A stretch of DNA of 36,973 nt from Pseudomonadota bacterium (GTDB lineage: Bacteria > Bdellovibrionota_B > Oligoflexia > Oligoflexales > CAIYRB01), in contig JAPLFY010000038.1 of NCBI GenBank assembly GCA_026390435.1, positions 1-36,973 of the forward strand, read 5' to 3'. Made by a program: the position numbers and the translations under genes. The notes beneath the pieces were generated by a model. That model was given only the letters and a program-made list of their open reading frames with translations. It made no database searches and had not been told where the DNA came from. This document shows positions 25,924 to 34,325 of the stretch, in pieces. Numbering within the stretch: position 1 is the stretch's first letter; each line of letters starts with the position of its first letter.

Positions 25924-26427
25924 TCATTCCTTAGCTTCGGCCCGGCGCAACGCGTGCTTCCACAGTTGTTGCTGGGCCGTGATGTAATCCTGATTCACGC
26001 GGCGCATCCTGACAGCAAGCTCTTCTGAACAGGCACGGTAAAAGCGCAGCGGCAAATCTCCGGATAATTTTTCAAGCCACCCATGAAAGCGGTCGGCATT
26101 GAGAAAGAACAACTGACAAGCCGTTTCAGCTATGACGGTTGCTGATCTCGGCGCCTGGTCCACAAGACTCAATTCGCCGAAATTAGCTCCCTCGTCCAGC
26201 AATGCCAGACGGCTCATAGATGTAGAACCTGGCTCATTACGGTAAACGGAAACTTGCCCGGACATGATCACAAAGAGTCCACGCGTTGGCTCGCCCTCGA
26301 TAATGACATGAGCGTGTGGACGCACGTGGATCGACTCTCCGAGATGCCAAAGAGCCTCTATCTCTTCCTTAGTGAAGCGCGCAAATATCTTGATGGAAGA
26401 GAGACTAAATGCTGATTGGTCGCTCAT
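25924..26427 (-). CDS. Stand-alone cyclic-nucleotide-binding domain protein
   Basis: A 167-residue cytoplasmic protein with one cNMP-binding domain (about 10-125). The phosphate-binding cassette FGELSLVDQAPRSATV (83-98) has the Glu and Arg that hold the cyclic phosphate, so ligand binding looks intact. There is no helix-turn-helix as in Crp and no kinase or channel part. A helical C terminus (about 125-167, VNQDYITAQQQLWKHALRRAEAKE) may bind a partner. The ATG overlaps the stop of the FliG-like gene (ATGA), which argues for a linked function: cAMP or c-di-nucleotide input to that protein. Ends close to repeat DNA. Confidence 0.88.
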   Translation of the reverse strand: MSDQSAFSLSSIKIFARFTKEEIEALWHLGESIHVRPHAHVIIEGEPTRGLFVIMSGQVSVYRNEPGSTSMSRLALLDEGANFGELSLVDQAPRSATVIAETACQLFFLNADRFHGWLEKLSGDLPLRFYRACSEELAVRMRRVNQDYITAQQQLWKHALRRAEAKE

Positions 26428-28898
26428 GCTGCTACTCCAGACAGCACGCCTGTATCACCTCTTTCCATAGTCTCCGCTTCCAGCGGTTCCGCCTCACTAC
26501 CGAACACTAGATCATTCAGGGTCAACAAGTTGATTGAGCCACTCTTAGCAAGGTTACGAATCCGACTGGTCACCTTCATCTCAACAAACTGATAATTCTG
26601 CTCACCACCGGTGAAGTTTTCTAAATCTTCCACCCAACTGGAGGCTAATTCAGGCGGTGCTTTGCTCAGCAGCAGTTCACGAATATGCTCTGGTGAGCCC
26701 GCGAGGAAGCAGAGTAAATCTTCACGTTCCATACCAAGGACAATCTCCAGCAAGTGGCCATCTTTGAGGAACGGCATCAGCTCGACAGTGACCAATTTAA
26801 GCTTAATGCCTCGCGCACCCTCAGGATTAGTGCGCATGAGGTTATGCATGAGCGAGCGCTGTTCATCGAGTGTGGCCTTGTCCATAAGATCGAACAGAAT
26901 CTCGGATGAACGAAGATTTTCCACATCAAATTCAGGTCTAGCCGTAACTTTGCGCTGCAGCACCACAGCAATGTTGGCAAGAAATTCCTTAGGAATTGGT
27001 TCACCGCGACAAAGCTCCTGCATCAAGTCGACTTTCGGCTGACCAGCATACATATCAAATACAGACCGGCGCCGTTTCGGATCGAGCTGAGTCATGCAGA
27101 TCGCTTGGACTTGCGGTTTCTCATCGATGATCAAGTTGTAAATTTGCACTGCATCTAACTGTAGAAGGAAATCAAATCGCTCAACAGAGCGCCTCGTTAA
27201 AACACGGATTTCATTGGCAGTTACGCGGGTTTTTAGCGTTGTTAAGAGGCGATTTTCCTGCTCTGCCGTAAAATCAAACGATGACTTGTGATAGTACTCA
27301 CTAAGTTCATAGAGTTCGCGTTGAAGATTGGGGTCGGCAAGCAGTTCAAAGACTACTATTTGCCCGAAGATATGGACATAGCGTGCCGTTGCCTCGACAC
27401 CATCTTCGGTCAATAGTCGTGAGAAGGTCTCTTTCGCAAGCCGTGGTTGCTCGACAAAAATCCGGCTAAGTTCAGTACGCAGCTCCTCATTTTTGAGGCG
27501 CAAACCGATATCTCGACGCACATCAATATCAGCCTCTTTACGCCCAGCCTCGCCCCCTTCAGAGGCACGCGGGCGATCTTCCGCAGCGGCAGCTGGTGCA
27601 AGACGAGCGCCCCCCATTCCATTGGCCTGGGCTTCATACATCATCATTTTCGCGTCGCGGTTAGCGTGCGCATATTTCAGAAGAATAAATAAGATAATAC
27701 CCGTAAGCAGAATAAATCCGGCTAGGTACGCCATCCATTGCCAGATGGGAAGGCGCTGCTCTTTGTCGGCTGCAGCTGCAGCCAATCGCTCACTCGAGTA
27801 CTTGTCCAGCTCAGTCTTAGTTAGAGTGGAGTCTTTAGTCAGCGTCTTGGTATTGGTATTGGTGTTGGTATTGAGTTGACCCTGAATTTTGCTGTTACTC
27901 TCCTCACGCGCACTTTCTTTACTGCTACTAGTGTCTCTCGAATTGTTGTTGGAGCTATTCGCACTCGTGCTTGTGGTGCTGCTATTATTCGTGGTCAAAA
28001 TCTCTTTCGTTCCCGCCATCTCACGAAAGATTTTCAGAGTCTGGCGCAGTTTCTCCAAACCATACGGATCATCCCCGATTTTTTTGTCTTTATCCTGCTG
28101 GCGAGCAAATGACTCAGGAAACGGTGCCACATCTACGGATAAGTTAACAGGCTGAGCAAAGCGCGTTTTAGCCTGAATTAGCTTAGTAATGCGTGCCCGA
28201 GTAGTGGCTGGCAAATTTTCATTCATCGCGACTTCAATCTCAATGCCATTCACATGGAGAATCGCGTCACCGCTGCGATCACGCACCAACTCCTCGCCCG
28301 GATATCCCGAAGCTTCATCGGGTGTCACTAGTTTGCCATCGACCAATACCTGGGATAATACGCAGTCTTCAGGGCAATATAGATCAATGACCTTATTGAC
28401 CGCCGCTGTCATGCGTCTTTCGAGTTCATGCCTAAGTTGTTCTTCTTTCGCTGCTGACTGACCAAATTGAGGAATGGTTACTGGACGCCAGACCATGTCC
28501 ACAGGGACTCCCAGATCCTGAACATTGGTCTGGAGGATTTTCATCAGCCGATCGCGATTGATACTGCTAACGCGGTCATCGACCTGCATGCCCACTACAA
28601 CACGACTGACGTTAATAATCTTTGCCGCGGGTGTACCCTCGACCCCCTCGAAGCCAAGATCGTCGGACTCAATATTGTCTTCATCGAGCGTCACGTTTAC
28701 GTCGACTATGGAACAGGCTTCCTTACAATACTGGGACAGCAGCGGCGTGAGGCGGTTCTTCACGTTCTGCACCATCTCAAGTTTAACTCGCTCCAGACTA
28801 GAAGCCTGTGCCAACGCCTGGTGACTGCCGATGACGGCCATAAATATGGCTGCCAGAATGGCGCGCAGTAGTCCTGGAATGGCATCAGATCTGATCAC
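26424..28898 (-). CDS. Membrane-anchored FliG-like protein with periplasmic repeats (FliF/FliG-like fusion)
   Basis: An 824-residue protein. Order: signal peptide (about 8-31), periplasmic repeat 1 (about 35-140, C58-x3-C62), repeat 2 (about 155-262, C175-x3-C179), a Ser/Thr/Asn linker with NTNTNTNT (about 302-365), one transmembrane helix (384-408), a cytoplasmic linker, a helix LSRIFVEQPRLAKETFSRLL (478-497) resembling the FliF C-terminal tail, then FliG middle-domain-like (about 578-650, with EKPQ at 593-596 for the FliG EHPQ motif) and FliG C-terminal-like (about 662-790). Repeat 2 ends VDVAPF, recalling the FliF strand before its second membrane helix. No other flagellar gene is visible. 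Coupled to a cNMP-binding gene. Confidence 0.75.
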   Translation of the reverse strand: MIRSDAIPGLLRAILAAIFMAVIGSHQALAQASSLERVKLEMVQNVKNRLTPLLSQYCKEACSIVDVNVTLDEDNIESDDLGFEGVEGTPAAKIINVSRVVVGMQVDDRVSSINRDRLMKILQTNVQDLGVPVDMVWRPVTIPQFGQSAAKEEQLRHELERRMTAAVNKVIDLYCPEDCVLSQVLVDGKLVTPDEASGYPGEELVRDRSGDAILHVNGIEIEVAMNENLPATTRARITKLIQAKTRFAQPVNLSVDVAPFPESFARQQDKDKKIGDDPYGLEKLRQTLKIFREMAGTKEILTTNNSSTTSTSANSSNNNSRDTSSSKESAREESNSKIQGQLNTNTNTNTKTLTKDSTLTKTELDKYSSERLAAAAADKEQRLPIWQWMAYLAGFILLTGIILFILLKYAHANRDAKMMMYEAQANGMGGARLAPAAAAEDRPRASEGGEAGRKEADIDVRRDIGLRLKNEELRTELSRIFVEQPRLAKETFSRLLTEDGVEATARYVHIFGQIVVFELLADPNLQRELYELSEYYHKSSFDFTAEQENRLLTTLKTRVTANEIRVLTRRSVERFDFLLQLDAVQIYNLIIDEKPQVQAICMTQLDPKRRRSVFDMYAGQPKVDLMQELCRGEPIPKEFLANIAVVLQRKVTARPEFDVENLRSSEILFDLMDKATLDEQRSLMHNLMRTNPEGARGIKLKLVTVELMPFLKDGHLLEIVLGMEREDLLCFLAGSPEHIRELLLSKAPPELASSWVEDLENFTGGEQNYQFVEMKVTSRIRNLAKSGSINLLTLNDLVFGSEAEPLEAETMERGDTGVLSGVAA

Positions 28899-28997
28899 CG
28901 CTTAACTCCGTAAAGGGTGTTCCCTCATTAGAGATATCGGCATCAAGATCAGTTACTTAACGGGAAAAAATTGCCTAGTGCCGTAGCGGTGGGTCGC

Positions 28998-30002
28998 CTA
29001 CTTACCTAGACTCTTCTTAACCGACTTTTCCAACTCAACAAGATCGTGACTTTTCACGCGACGACCATTGATGAAAATGGCTGGCGTTCCGACAATGCCG
29101 ATTCGCTCGCCTTCGGCTTTGCTCTTAGTGACGCGCGCTATTGCAGCTGCGCCCTTTAGACAGTTCGCAAACTTTACTTCATCCAGCTTCAAGGACTTTG
29201 CCAAATTTGTCGGAGCATCGCTAGAACCTAGCTCCTGCTGCTTTTCAAAGGCGAGATCATGAAATTCCCAGTACTTATGCTGCTCGCCGGCGCAGTACGC
29301 ACCTTGCGCCACGGACTCCGACGACACGCCCCTGATCGGAAAATCAGCAAAGACAAACTTAACTTGCGTCGGATACTTCTTCACCAGGGCTTCGAGAGTC
29401 GGTGCGACCGTTTTACAATGAGGGCACTGGTAGTCAGCAAACTCAACTATTGTAACCTTAGCGGCAGCTGCACCTTGCGTCGGCAGGTCCTTAACATCGA
29501 TCGAGACGACTGGAGCTTCTGGTTCCTTCAAAAGCGGCACGAACTTACCATCTGCTTTTAATTTTGCTAGCAGCGCTTCCCGCTTCTCTTTTGCCGCCTG
29601 ATCTTTTAGCAGCGTCTTAATCTCACCAGAGACCTTATCTAAGGTGTAACCGGGAGGTATGCGGCTCTTGTTTTGTTCAAACCAATCGGCAGCCTGCTTG
29701 TCGGTAGGCTCGGCGACATTAAGCACCGCTGCCTCAACTTCACTCTTCGACTTGCCGGTCTTTTTCGCCTCGTCACCAAAATACACGTTTAGGGCTGCCT
29801 GATGCGCTAAGAGCAGTCTGCGATTGTATTCATCACTCTCGATGTCAAAGAGAGCCTGCTGATCAGCTACGGATAGATCGGTAGCCTTGTACACTTTACC
29901 GCCAAATTTAAAGATATCCGCCTTGGCTGAGCTAGCGAGCAGTAGGTTGCTCGAAATCGCAATGAGGATACACGCTTTGCTCACTGTACGCCCTGCGTTC
30001 AT
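28998..30002 (-). CDS. DsbA-like periplasmic thiol oxidoreductase (Thioredoxin_4 type)
   Basis: A 334-residue periplasmic protein with a signal peptide (about 9-28), a helical N-terminal region (about 40-155) recalling SurA/PpiC N domains, and a DsbA-type thioredoxin domain from about 180: YQCPHC (C193, C196) and cis-Pro loop VGTPAIFING (P307). Two further Cys (237, 281) are typical of the Thioredoxin_4 branch. The CPHC centre is that of an oxidant such as DsbA. GAGG lies 6 bases before the ATG. It sits 99 bases upstream of the FliG-like gene, whose periplasmic repeats have C-x3-C pairs, a plausible substrate. Confidence 0.9.
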   Translation of the reverse strand: MNAGRTVSKACILIAISSNLLLASSAKADIFKFGGKVYKATDLSVADQQALFDIESDEYNRRLLLAHQAALNVYFGDEAKKTGKSKSEVEAAVLNVAEPTDKQAADWFEQNKSRIPPGYTLDKVSGEIKTLLKDQAAKEKREALLAKLKADGKFVPLLKEPEAPVVSIDVKDLPTQGAAAAKVTIVEFADYQCPHCKTVAPTLEALVKKYPTQVKFVFADFPIRGVSSESVAQGAYCAGEQHKYWEFHDLAFEKQQELGSSDAPTNLAKSLKLDEVKFANCLKGAAAIARVTKSKAEGERIGIVGTPAIFINGRRVKSHDLVELEKSVKKSLGK

Positions 30003-30016
30003 TTCGACCTCTGCGC

Positions 30017-31054
30017 TTATAAATTCGGTGATTTCTTATCTTTGCTACCGCCGCCCCCTGCACTTGCATCAGACAGCAAGGCCAATTCAGCATCGGTAAA
30101 GGTCATAAACTCAAACCGCCGATTCTCGAACACTTCGCGACGAATGTTCCACTCACCTTTTTCATTACGCTCCCAGTACAGCGCCTTACGACCGATAGAA
30201 CTAAAGCGCCCATCTCCATGGAAGTCCTGATTGAAGAAGGCTACGGCGTACTTCGGATGAGTCACCACGCGCAGGTTATCAAAAGTCACTTTCATGTTCT
30301 TATAGCTACCAAAGACTCGGCGCTTGAAGTCAGAATAAGCCGAAAGATCCATCCTACCGAAACGGAAATCCGTCCGATAAAACTTCACGTAATCGTCCAC
30401 CTTACGATCCGCCCACGCCTTCATCCAAGCCAGAGTGCGAGACTCAACGGCAGTTAAATCGTCGTTACGATTTACGTCTTGAATATCCTTGGCAATGACC
30501 ACGACACCCTGGTAGCCCTTGAGCCAATTAGCCAAACTGGAAATGTCGGCATTATAAAAAGCGACGCAACCCTCAGTGACCTTGGCCTCGTCGACTCGGT
30601 CGTCATGATCAACGCCGTGGAGCCAAATGCCGTGACCGGTCTTGCCCGATGCCCGATCGATTGGGTTCGGAAAATCAATCGGTATGGCCTTCCGACCATA
30701 CTTCATTGGGAGTTTTTCGCCTAAAATATGGCTCTGCGCGAAGTAGATGCCTTCTGGCGTGCGATTGTCGCCTTCCTGCTGCTTATCGCCCTCAGCTTTA
30801 CCGATGGCGATCCGGAAACGCTTCAAAAGTGAGGCTGCCGCTGGGTTCTGCGGCCAAGTCTTAAGCTCGGCTTGCAGAGCCTTTTTATCGACAGTCAATA
30901 TGATCATGTCACTGTGACGAGCCGCAGCAGAACTAGTCATTATAGGAGACGCCGGCGGCTCCGCGTTTGCTTGCGCAGGCGACAAGAATTCCGTCATTAG
31001 AAATAGGCTACTGGCTATCACCAGATGAAGCGCTAGGTGCGAGCTTTCTGTCAT
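30017..31054 (-). CDS. L,D-transpeptidase/L,D-carboxypeptidase with NTF2-like domain (Csd6-like)
   Basis: A periplasmic peptidoglycan enzyme of 345 residues. Signal peptide (about 8-30), YkuD catalytic domain (about 50-192) with HGIWLHGVD (His 146) and the catalytic Cys in TEGCVAFYN (Cys 163), then an NTF2-like domain (about 200-320, WMKAWADRKVDDYVKFY, WERNEKGEWNIRREVFE). This pairing is that of Csd6 of Helicobacter pylori, an L,D-carboxypeptidase needed for helical cell shape, and of many LdtA-like proteins in deltaproteobacteria. Whether it cross-links or trims is unknown. It ends 14 bases before the thiol oxidoreductase. Confidence 0.88.
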   Translation of the reverse strand: MTESSHLALHLVIASSLFLMTEFLSPAQANAEPPASPIMTSSAAARHSDMIILTVDKKALQAELKTWPQNPAAASLLKRFRIAIGKAEGDKQQEGDNRTPEGIYFAQSHILGEKLPMKYGRKAIPIDFPNPIDRASGKTGHGIWLHGVDHDDRVDEAKVTEGCVAFYNADISSLANWLKGYQGVVVIAKDIQDVNRNDDLTAVESRTLAWMKAWADRKVDDYVKFYRTDFRFGRMDLSAYSDFKRRVFGSYKNMKVTFDNLRVVTHPKYAVAFFNQDFHGDGRFSSIGRKALYWERNEKGEWNIRREVFENRRFEFMTFTDAELALLSDASAGGGGSKDKKSPNL

Positions 31055-31124
31055 GGCTCGTCAAACTCCAAGAGGTAGCGGGCTATCATGGTCCAATTTA
31101 TATTCTTACTTAATACTAAGATCA

Positions 31125-32162
31125 TCACAAGTCCCAGCGAAAAGGAGCAAGGACTTGGAGTAAATCACAAAAATCTTCAGGAAGCGGAGCCGTGAAGGAG
31201 CATTGCTCCCCACTGACAGGGTGCTGGAAGCTCAACTCCGAGGCATGTAACATTTGCCTTGAAATTTTAGATACTTGAGTTCGAATTTCAGGGGGAAAAA
31301 CAAGCGGCAATTGAATGGGCCGATGATATAGAGGGTCACCGACGATGGGCAGGCCCAGCGCCTGAGCATGGACACGAATTTGGTGCGTGCGCCCGGTATA
31401 CAAGCGGATCCGCCCCAGGGTGAGGCGCTGTCCAAAGAGAGCCTCGCGGGTAAAAAGGGACCTCGCTAAACGCACGCGACTTGGACGCTGTCGCTCACTC
31501 AACGCGCCGTAGGCTGTTTCCGTCATGGAGGCAAAACGCAAGCGATTGGCCGGATCTCGAAAGAGGTAACTGGTATACAGCCTCTCGCTCTGTTGCATGG
31601 CACCGTCCATGAGGGCCGTATACTCGCGCAGCAGAGTTTTCTTTTCTTGAAACTGCTTGGCCAGGGCAGCATGAACCCTGTCCGTTTTAGCACAGACCAT
31701 GACTCCGGTAGTGTCCTTGTCGAGCCTATGCACTATCCCTGGGCGCACCATCGCCCCTTCAGGGCTACTACCTGCACTAAGTTGACCGCAGTGATACAGA
31801 AGGCCCTGCACCAAGGTCGGACCAGTGTCACCAGCCCCAGGATGGACGGAAATTCCCGCCGGCTTATTCAGGACAATTAATTCATCGTCTTCGTACATGA
31901 TGACTAACGGCATGGCCACAGGCTGCAATGGCGAAGGCGCGACGGCAATCGCCCAGGTCACCTTGACCTCGTCCCCAGCCACCAGTCGTTCTTTCGCCCG
32001 CGTCGGCTTACCATTCAGACTCACTGCTCCGGCGGCAATAAGCTGCTGAATTTTTGCTCGACTTACCCCTGAAGCGCGTTTAGCGAGATAAACATCGAGG
32101 CGTTCACCCGCATCCGCAGCTTCAGCAACAAAAGAGTCTAGCTCTTGCGATTCGCTTGCCAA
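31125..32162 (-). CDS. RluA/RluD-family 23S rRNA pseudouridine synthase
   Basis: Isomerises uridine to pseudouridine in large-subunit rRNA. An S4 RNA-binding domain (about 19-70, RLDVYLAKRASGVSRAKIQQLI) is followed by the RluA catalytic domain with HRLDKDTTG (catalytic Asp 148), LNKPAGISVHPG and GRTHQIRVH. The N terminus is uncertain: the frame starts with TTG at 32162, overlapping the upstream gene by 25 bases, with no strong ribosome-binding site. Length and S4 domain fit RluD best, but RluC-type targets cannot be excluded. Confidence 0.92.
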   Translation of the reverse strand: MASESQELDSFVAEAADAGERLDVYLAKRASGVSRAKIQQLIAAGAVSLNGKPTRAKERLVAGDEVKVTWAIAVAPSPLQPVAMPLVIMYEDDELIVLNKPAGISVHPGAGDTGPTLVQGLLYHCGQLSAGSSPEGAMVRPGIVHRLDKDTTGVMVCAKTDRVHAALAKQFQEKKTLLREYTALMDGAMQQSERLYTSYLFRDPANRLRFASMTETAYGALSERQRPSRVRLARSLFTREALFGQRLTLGRIRLYTGRTHQIRVHAQALGLPIVGDPLYHRPIQLPLVFPPEIRTQVSKISRQMLHASELSFQHPVSGEQCSFTAPLPEDFCDLLQVLAPFRWDL

Positions 32163-32962
32163 TCCATCAGCCTCGCTGAGAAAGCCTGCACTAATTTATC
32201 GGCCTCGGGTAGGTCGAGGTAGCGGCAGTAACTACGGAGAAAACCCTTGACGAAGACGCCTTGGGGGAGCCGGTCAAAGCGGTTGGCCTCGATAGCTTGA
32301 ATGTAGGCGACGCTAACTTTGGTACGTTCTGAAATTTCCTGTTCGGATACGTCGCAAGCCTCTCGCATGCGCCGCAGCAAGTCACCGTCACCTGGGTCTC
32401 CAGACTGAAGGATCTCAAGCAGCAACTCTCGAACATCTGTAGCAGTAGCCTTATTAGCCTTGAGTTTGATGATGGTCAACATAGAGCGTGTGGTACGGAT
32501 CACTGCCTCTGGACGCAGCTCTTCAGCGCCTAAGTCCCCTGCCTCGGTGGGGCCCCCGTTAGCTCCATCTAAGTCGACATAGCCAGCGAGAGTCGCCGCG
32601 ACTAAATCATCCTGCGAAAAACCAATGTTTACCTGATTAACGGCACCCTGCCGCTGATTCCCGCGCTTGATTCCATACTCACGGTCGTAAGCGCGTCGTG
32701 CAACTTCGTCACTCAAGACGCGAAAGGCAGCCTCTATTTGCGCCATCTGAGCACTAGCTTCCTCTTTAGAAAGCAGGGAATACAAGGCTGCGCTGCCACT
32801 GCCGTAGGCATTCTTCAGGCGAAGATAAGCCTCCCTTATGGTCATGCGCGACGCATTCGGCTCGACGTCGAGCACCCGGTAGTAGTTGACCTCGAGGGCG
32901 TTGTCTTGCTGATGCGAGGCCGACACATGGTTTCCGGCGGCTTTCGGTTCGGTTTGATGCAC
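32138..32962 (-). CDS. J-like domain fused to RodZ-type HTH_25 domain
   Basis: A 274-residue cytoplasmic protein. Residues 26-97 look like a J domain (NYYRVLDVEPNASRMTIREAY, AFRVLSDEVARRAYDREYG), but the HPD motif needed to stimulate Hsp70 is absent: the loop after helix II reads NAYGSGSAAL. Residues 196-262 form an HTH_25 domain as in RodZ (LRRMREACDVSEQEISERTKVSVAYIQAIE, FVKGFLRSYCRYL). No transmembrane helix follows, unlike RodZ. GTG start with GGGAG 6-7 bases upstream. It is 15 bases after the MinD-like gene and overlaps rluD. Possible role in polar localisation or regulation together with the ATPase. Confidence 0.82.
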   Translation of the reverse strand: MHQTEPKAAGNHVSASHQQDNALEVNYYRVLDVEPNASRMTIREAYLRLKNAYGSGSAALYSLLSKEEASAQMAQIEAAFRVLSDEVARRAYDREYGIKRGNQRQGAVNQVNIGFSQDDLVAATLAGYVDLDGANGGPTEAGDLGAEELRPEAVIRTTRSMLTIIKLKANKATATDVRELLLEILQSGDPGDGDLLRRMREACDVSEQEISERTKVSVAYIQAIEANRFDRLPQGVFVKGFLRSYCRYLDLPEADKLVQAFSARLMDWQANRKS

Positions 32963-32977
32963 GGTCTCTCCCTTTCA

Positions 32978-34072
32978 TCAAAAACCTAGATTACTCAGCA
33001 CTAGTCGTGACAGCTCAGAAAAACGCTTTGACAGCACTGAATGTGGAAAATCAACTACCAGAAGACGCCGATTGCGAAGCGACTTCCAGGCCGCCTCATC
33101 ATAGTTCAAATAGCCGCAACTGCGACAGTTGAAACCGAAATACCGCTCGGCTATCAGCTCCATCGACTTACCAACGTCGATATCTTTCTGGCTTCTCACC
33201 TGATTGACTGCGATTCCCAAAGTACGTGACTGAACAGCACTACGCAAGCTTGCTATAAACTCAGGGTATTTCGCACCGATAAGACGCAGATGATCCCCGT
33301 ACCCACCCTTTCGGGCTTTATCTGGTTCCACGAGCAGGTCACGTACGATTAATGCAATATCCTCTTGCTTCAACTGATCACCCACATTGCGGACTAGCCG
33401 AAACAAAGCCGTCTTGAGAAAAAGGTACGCATTCTCAATCGACGTGGGCTCTGGCAAAACCGTCAGGATGCCAAGATGGGCCGCTAAGTAGCAGTCTAAG
33501 GTCAAGCCATGCGTCCCCGCCCCGAGATCGAGAAGGATGATGTCGGCAAGGTCCTTTTCCTGAACTTCAATAAATGATTCGAACAAGCGCCCCATGGCAG
33601 CCTGATCCATGGCAGCAGCGCCACCCCAAACCTCTTCATTACCCCCCGCCACCAGGCTCACCCCAGTTGCGTTGGTAGTAACCATGACATCGGCCAAACT
33701 ACTGCGCCCGTAGACAACTACGTCAGCTAGGCCGCGCGTTGGCGTTAGAAGGCCGAAGTAAGTGTGCAAATTAGCGCCACCGATATCCATATCAATGGCC
33801 AAAACTCGCCATCCAGAAGCAGCCAACTTGACTGCTAAATTGGCACTCACCAAACTTTTGCCAACGCCACCTTTACCGCCCCCAATGGCAATGATAGGTG
33901 GCGGGCGCCTACCGCTCAAATCAGTATAGCCTGGCAAGCCGAGTTCCCAGCCACGCTGGCGTGCTGCCATACGTGCCGCAATAACCGTCGGATCTGGCTT
34001 TGGCCCACGCAAGCCCATCATACCTCTGGCAGCGGTAGCCTCACTGACGCGATCAAAGATTTTGGACATCAT
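32978..34072 (-). CDS. MinD/ParA (FlhG-like) ATPase
   Basis: A 364-residue deviant-Walker ATPase. Residues 61-73 give IAIGGGKGGVGKS with the signature Lys of the MinD/ParA/FlhG superfamily (K67, K72), then AIDMDIGGANLHTYFG and DIILLDLGAGTHGL as switch-like motifs. A 60-residue extension precedes the P loop, and a CRSCGYLNYDEAAW block (possibly one metal or structural Cys pair) lies near the C terminus. No clear C-terminal amphipathic helix as in MinD. FlhG members control flagellar number and placement; here the downstream FliG-like gene makes such a role worth testing. Two ATG codons in a row, GGGAG 7 bases before the first. Confidence 0.88.
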   Translation of the reverse strand: MMSKIFDRVSEATAARGMMGLRGPKPDPTVIAARMAARQRGWELGLPGYTDLSGRRPPPIIAIGGGKGGVGKSLVSANLAVKLAASGWRVLAIDMDIGGANLHTYFGLLTPTRGLADVVVYGRSSLADVMVTTNATGVSLVAGGNEEVWGGAAAMDQAAMGRLFESFIEVQEKDLADIILLDLGAGTHGLTLDCYLAAHLGILTVLPEPTSIENAYLFLKTALFRLVRNVGDQLKQEDIALIVRDLLVEPDKARKGGYGDHLRLIGAKYPEFIASLRSAVQSRTLGIAVNQVRSQKDIDVGKSMELIAERYFGFNCRSCGYLNYDEAAWKSLRNRRLLVVDFPHSVLSKRFSELSRLVLSNLGF

Positions 34073-34181
34073 GCAAAGGCTCCCAAATATCGCGAGGCAT
34101 AGAGCTCGTTACCACCTGAATGCTGACCATGTCAGGTACCAGGCCATGTCAACTTGGCGACGGAACAACGAGCAATTCCCG

Positions 34182-34199
34182 AGATATTTTGATATATCT
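34182..34199. promoter_or_regulatory. Possible operator between the divergent MinD-like and SthA-like genes
   Basis: AGATAT and ATATCT separated by 6 bases form a small inverted repeat in the 253-base divergent region (34073-34325). It is AT-rich and short, so it may be a chance match. No other feature is seen there. Confidence 0.25.
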
Positions 34200-34325
34200 T
34201 AACAGATGACTCCGCTTAATCAAACGAATATTGCGCGACGTCAAGCTATGGCGTAGGGACTAAGGCATCTGCGCTTTCCTACCGATAACATTCACAGTAG
34301 GTCCCGCAGCTCGAGGAGCAATGGC

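Noticed and set aside
28700-28898. Calling the 824-residue gene a true fliG or fliF of a flagellum
   Set aside because: It has one membrane helix, non-FliF periplasmic repeats and no flagellar neighbours, so a flagellar gene symbol would mislead.
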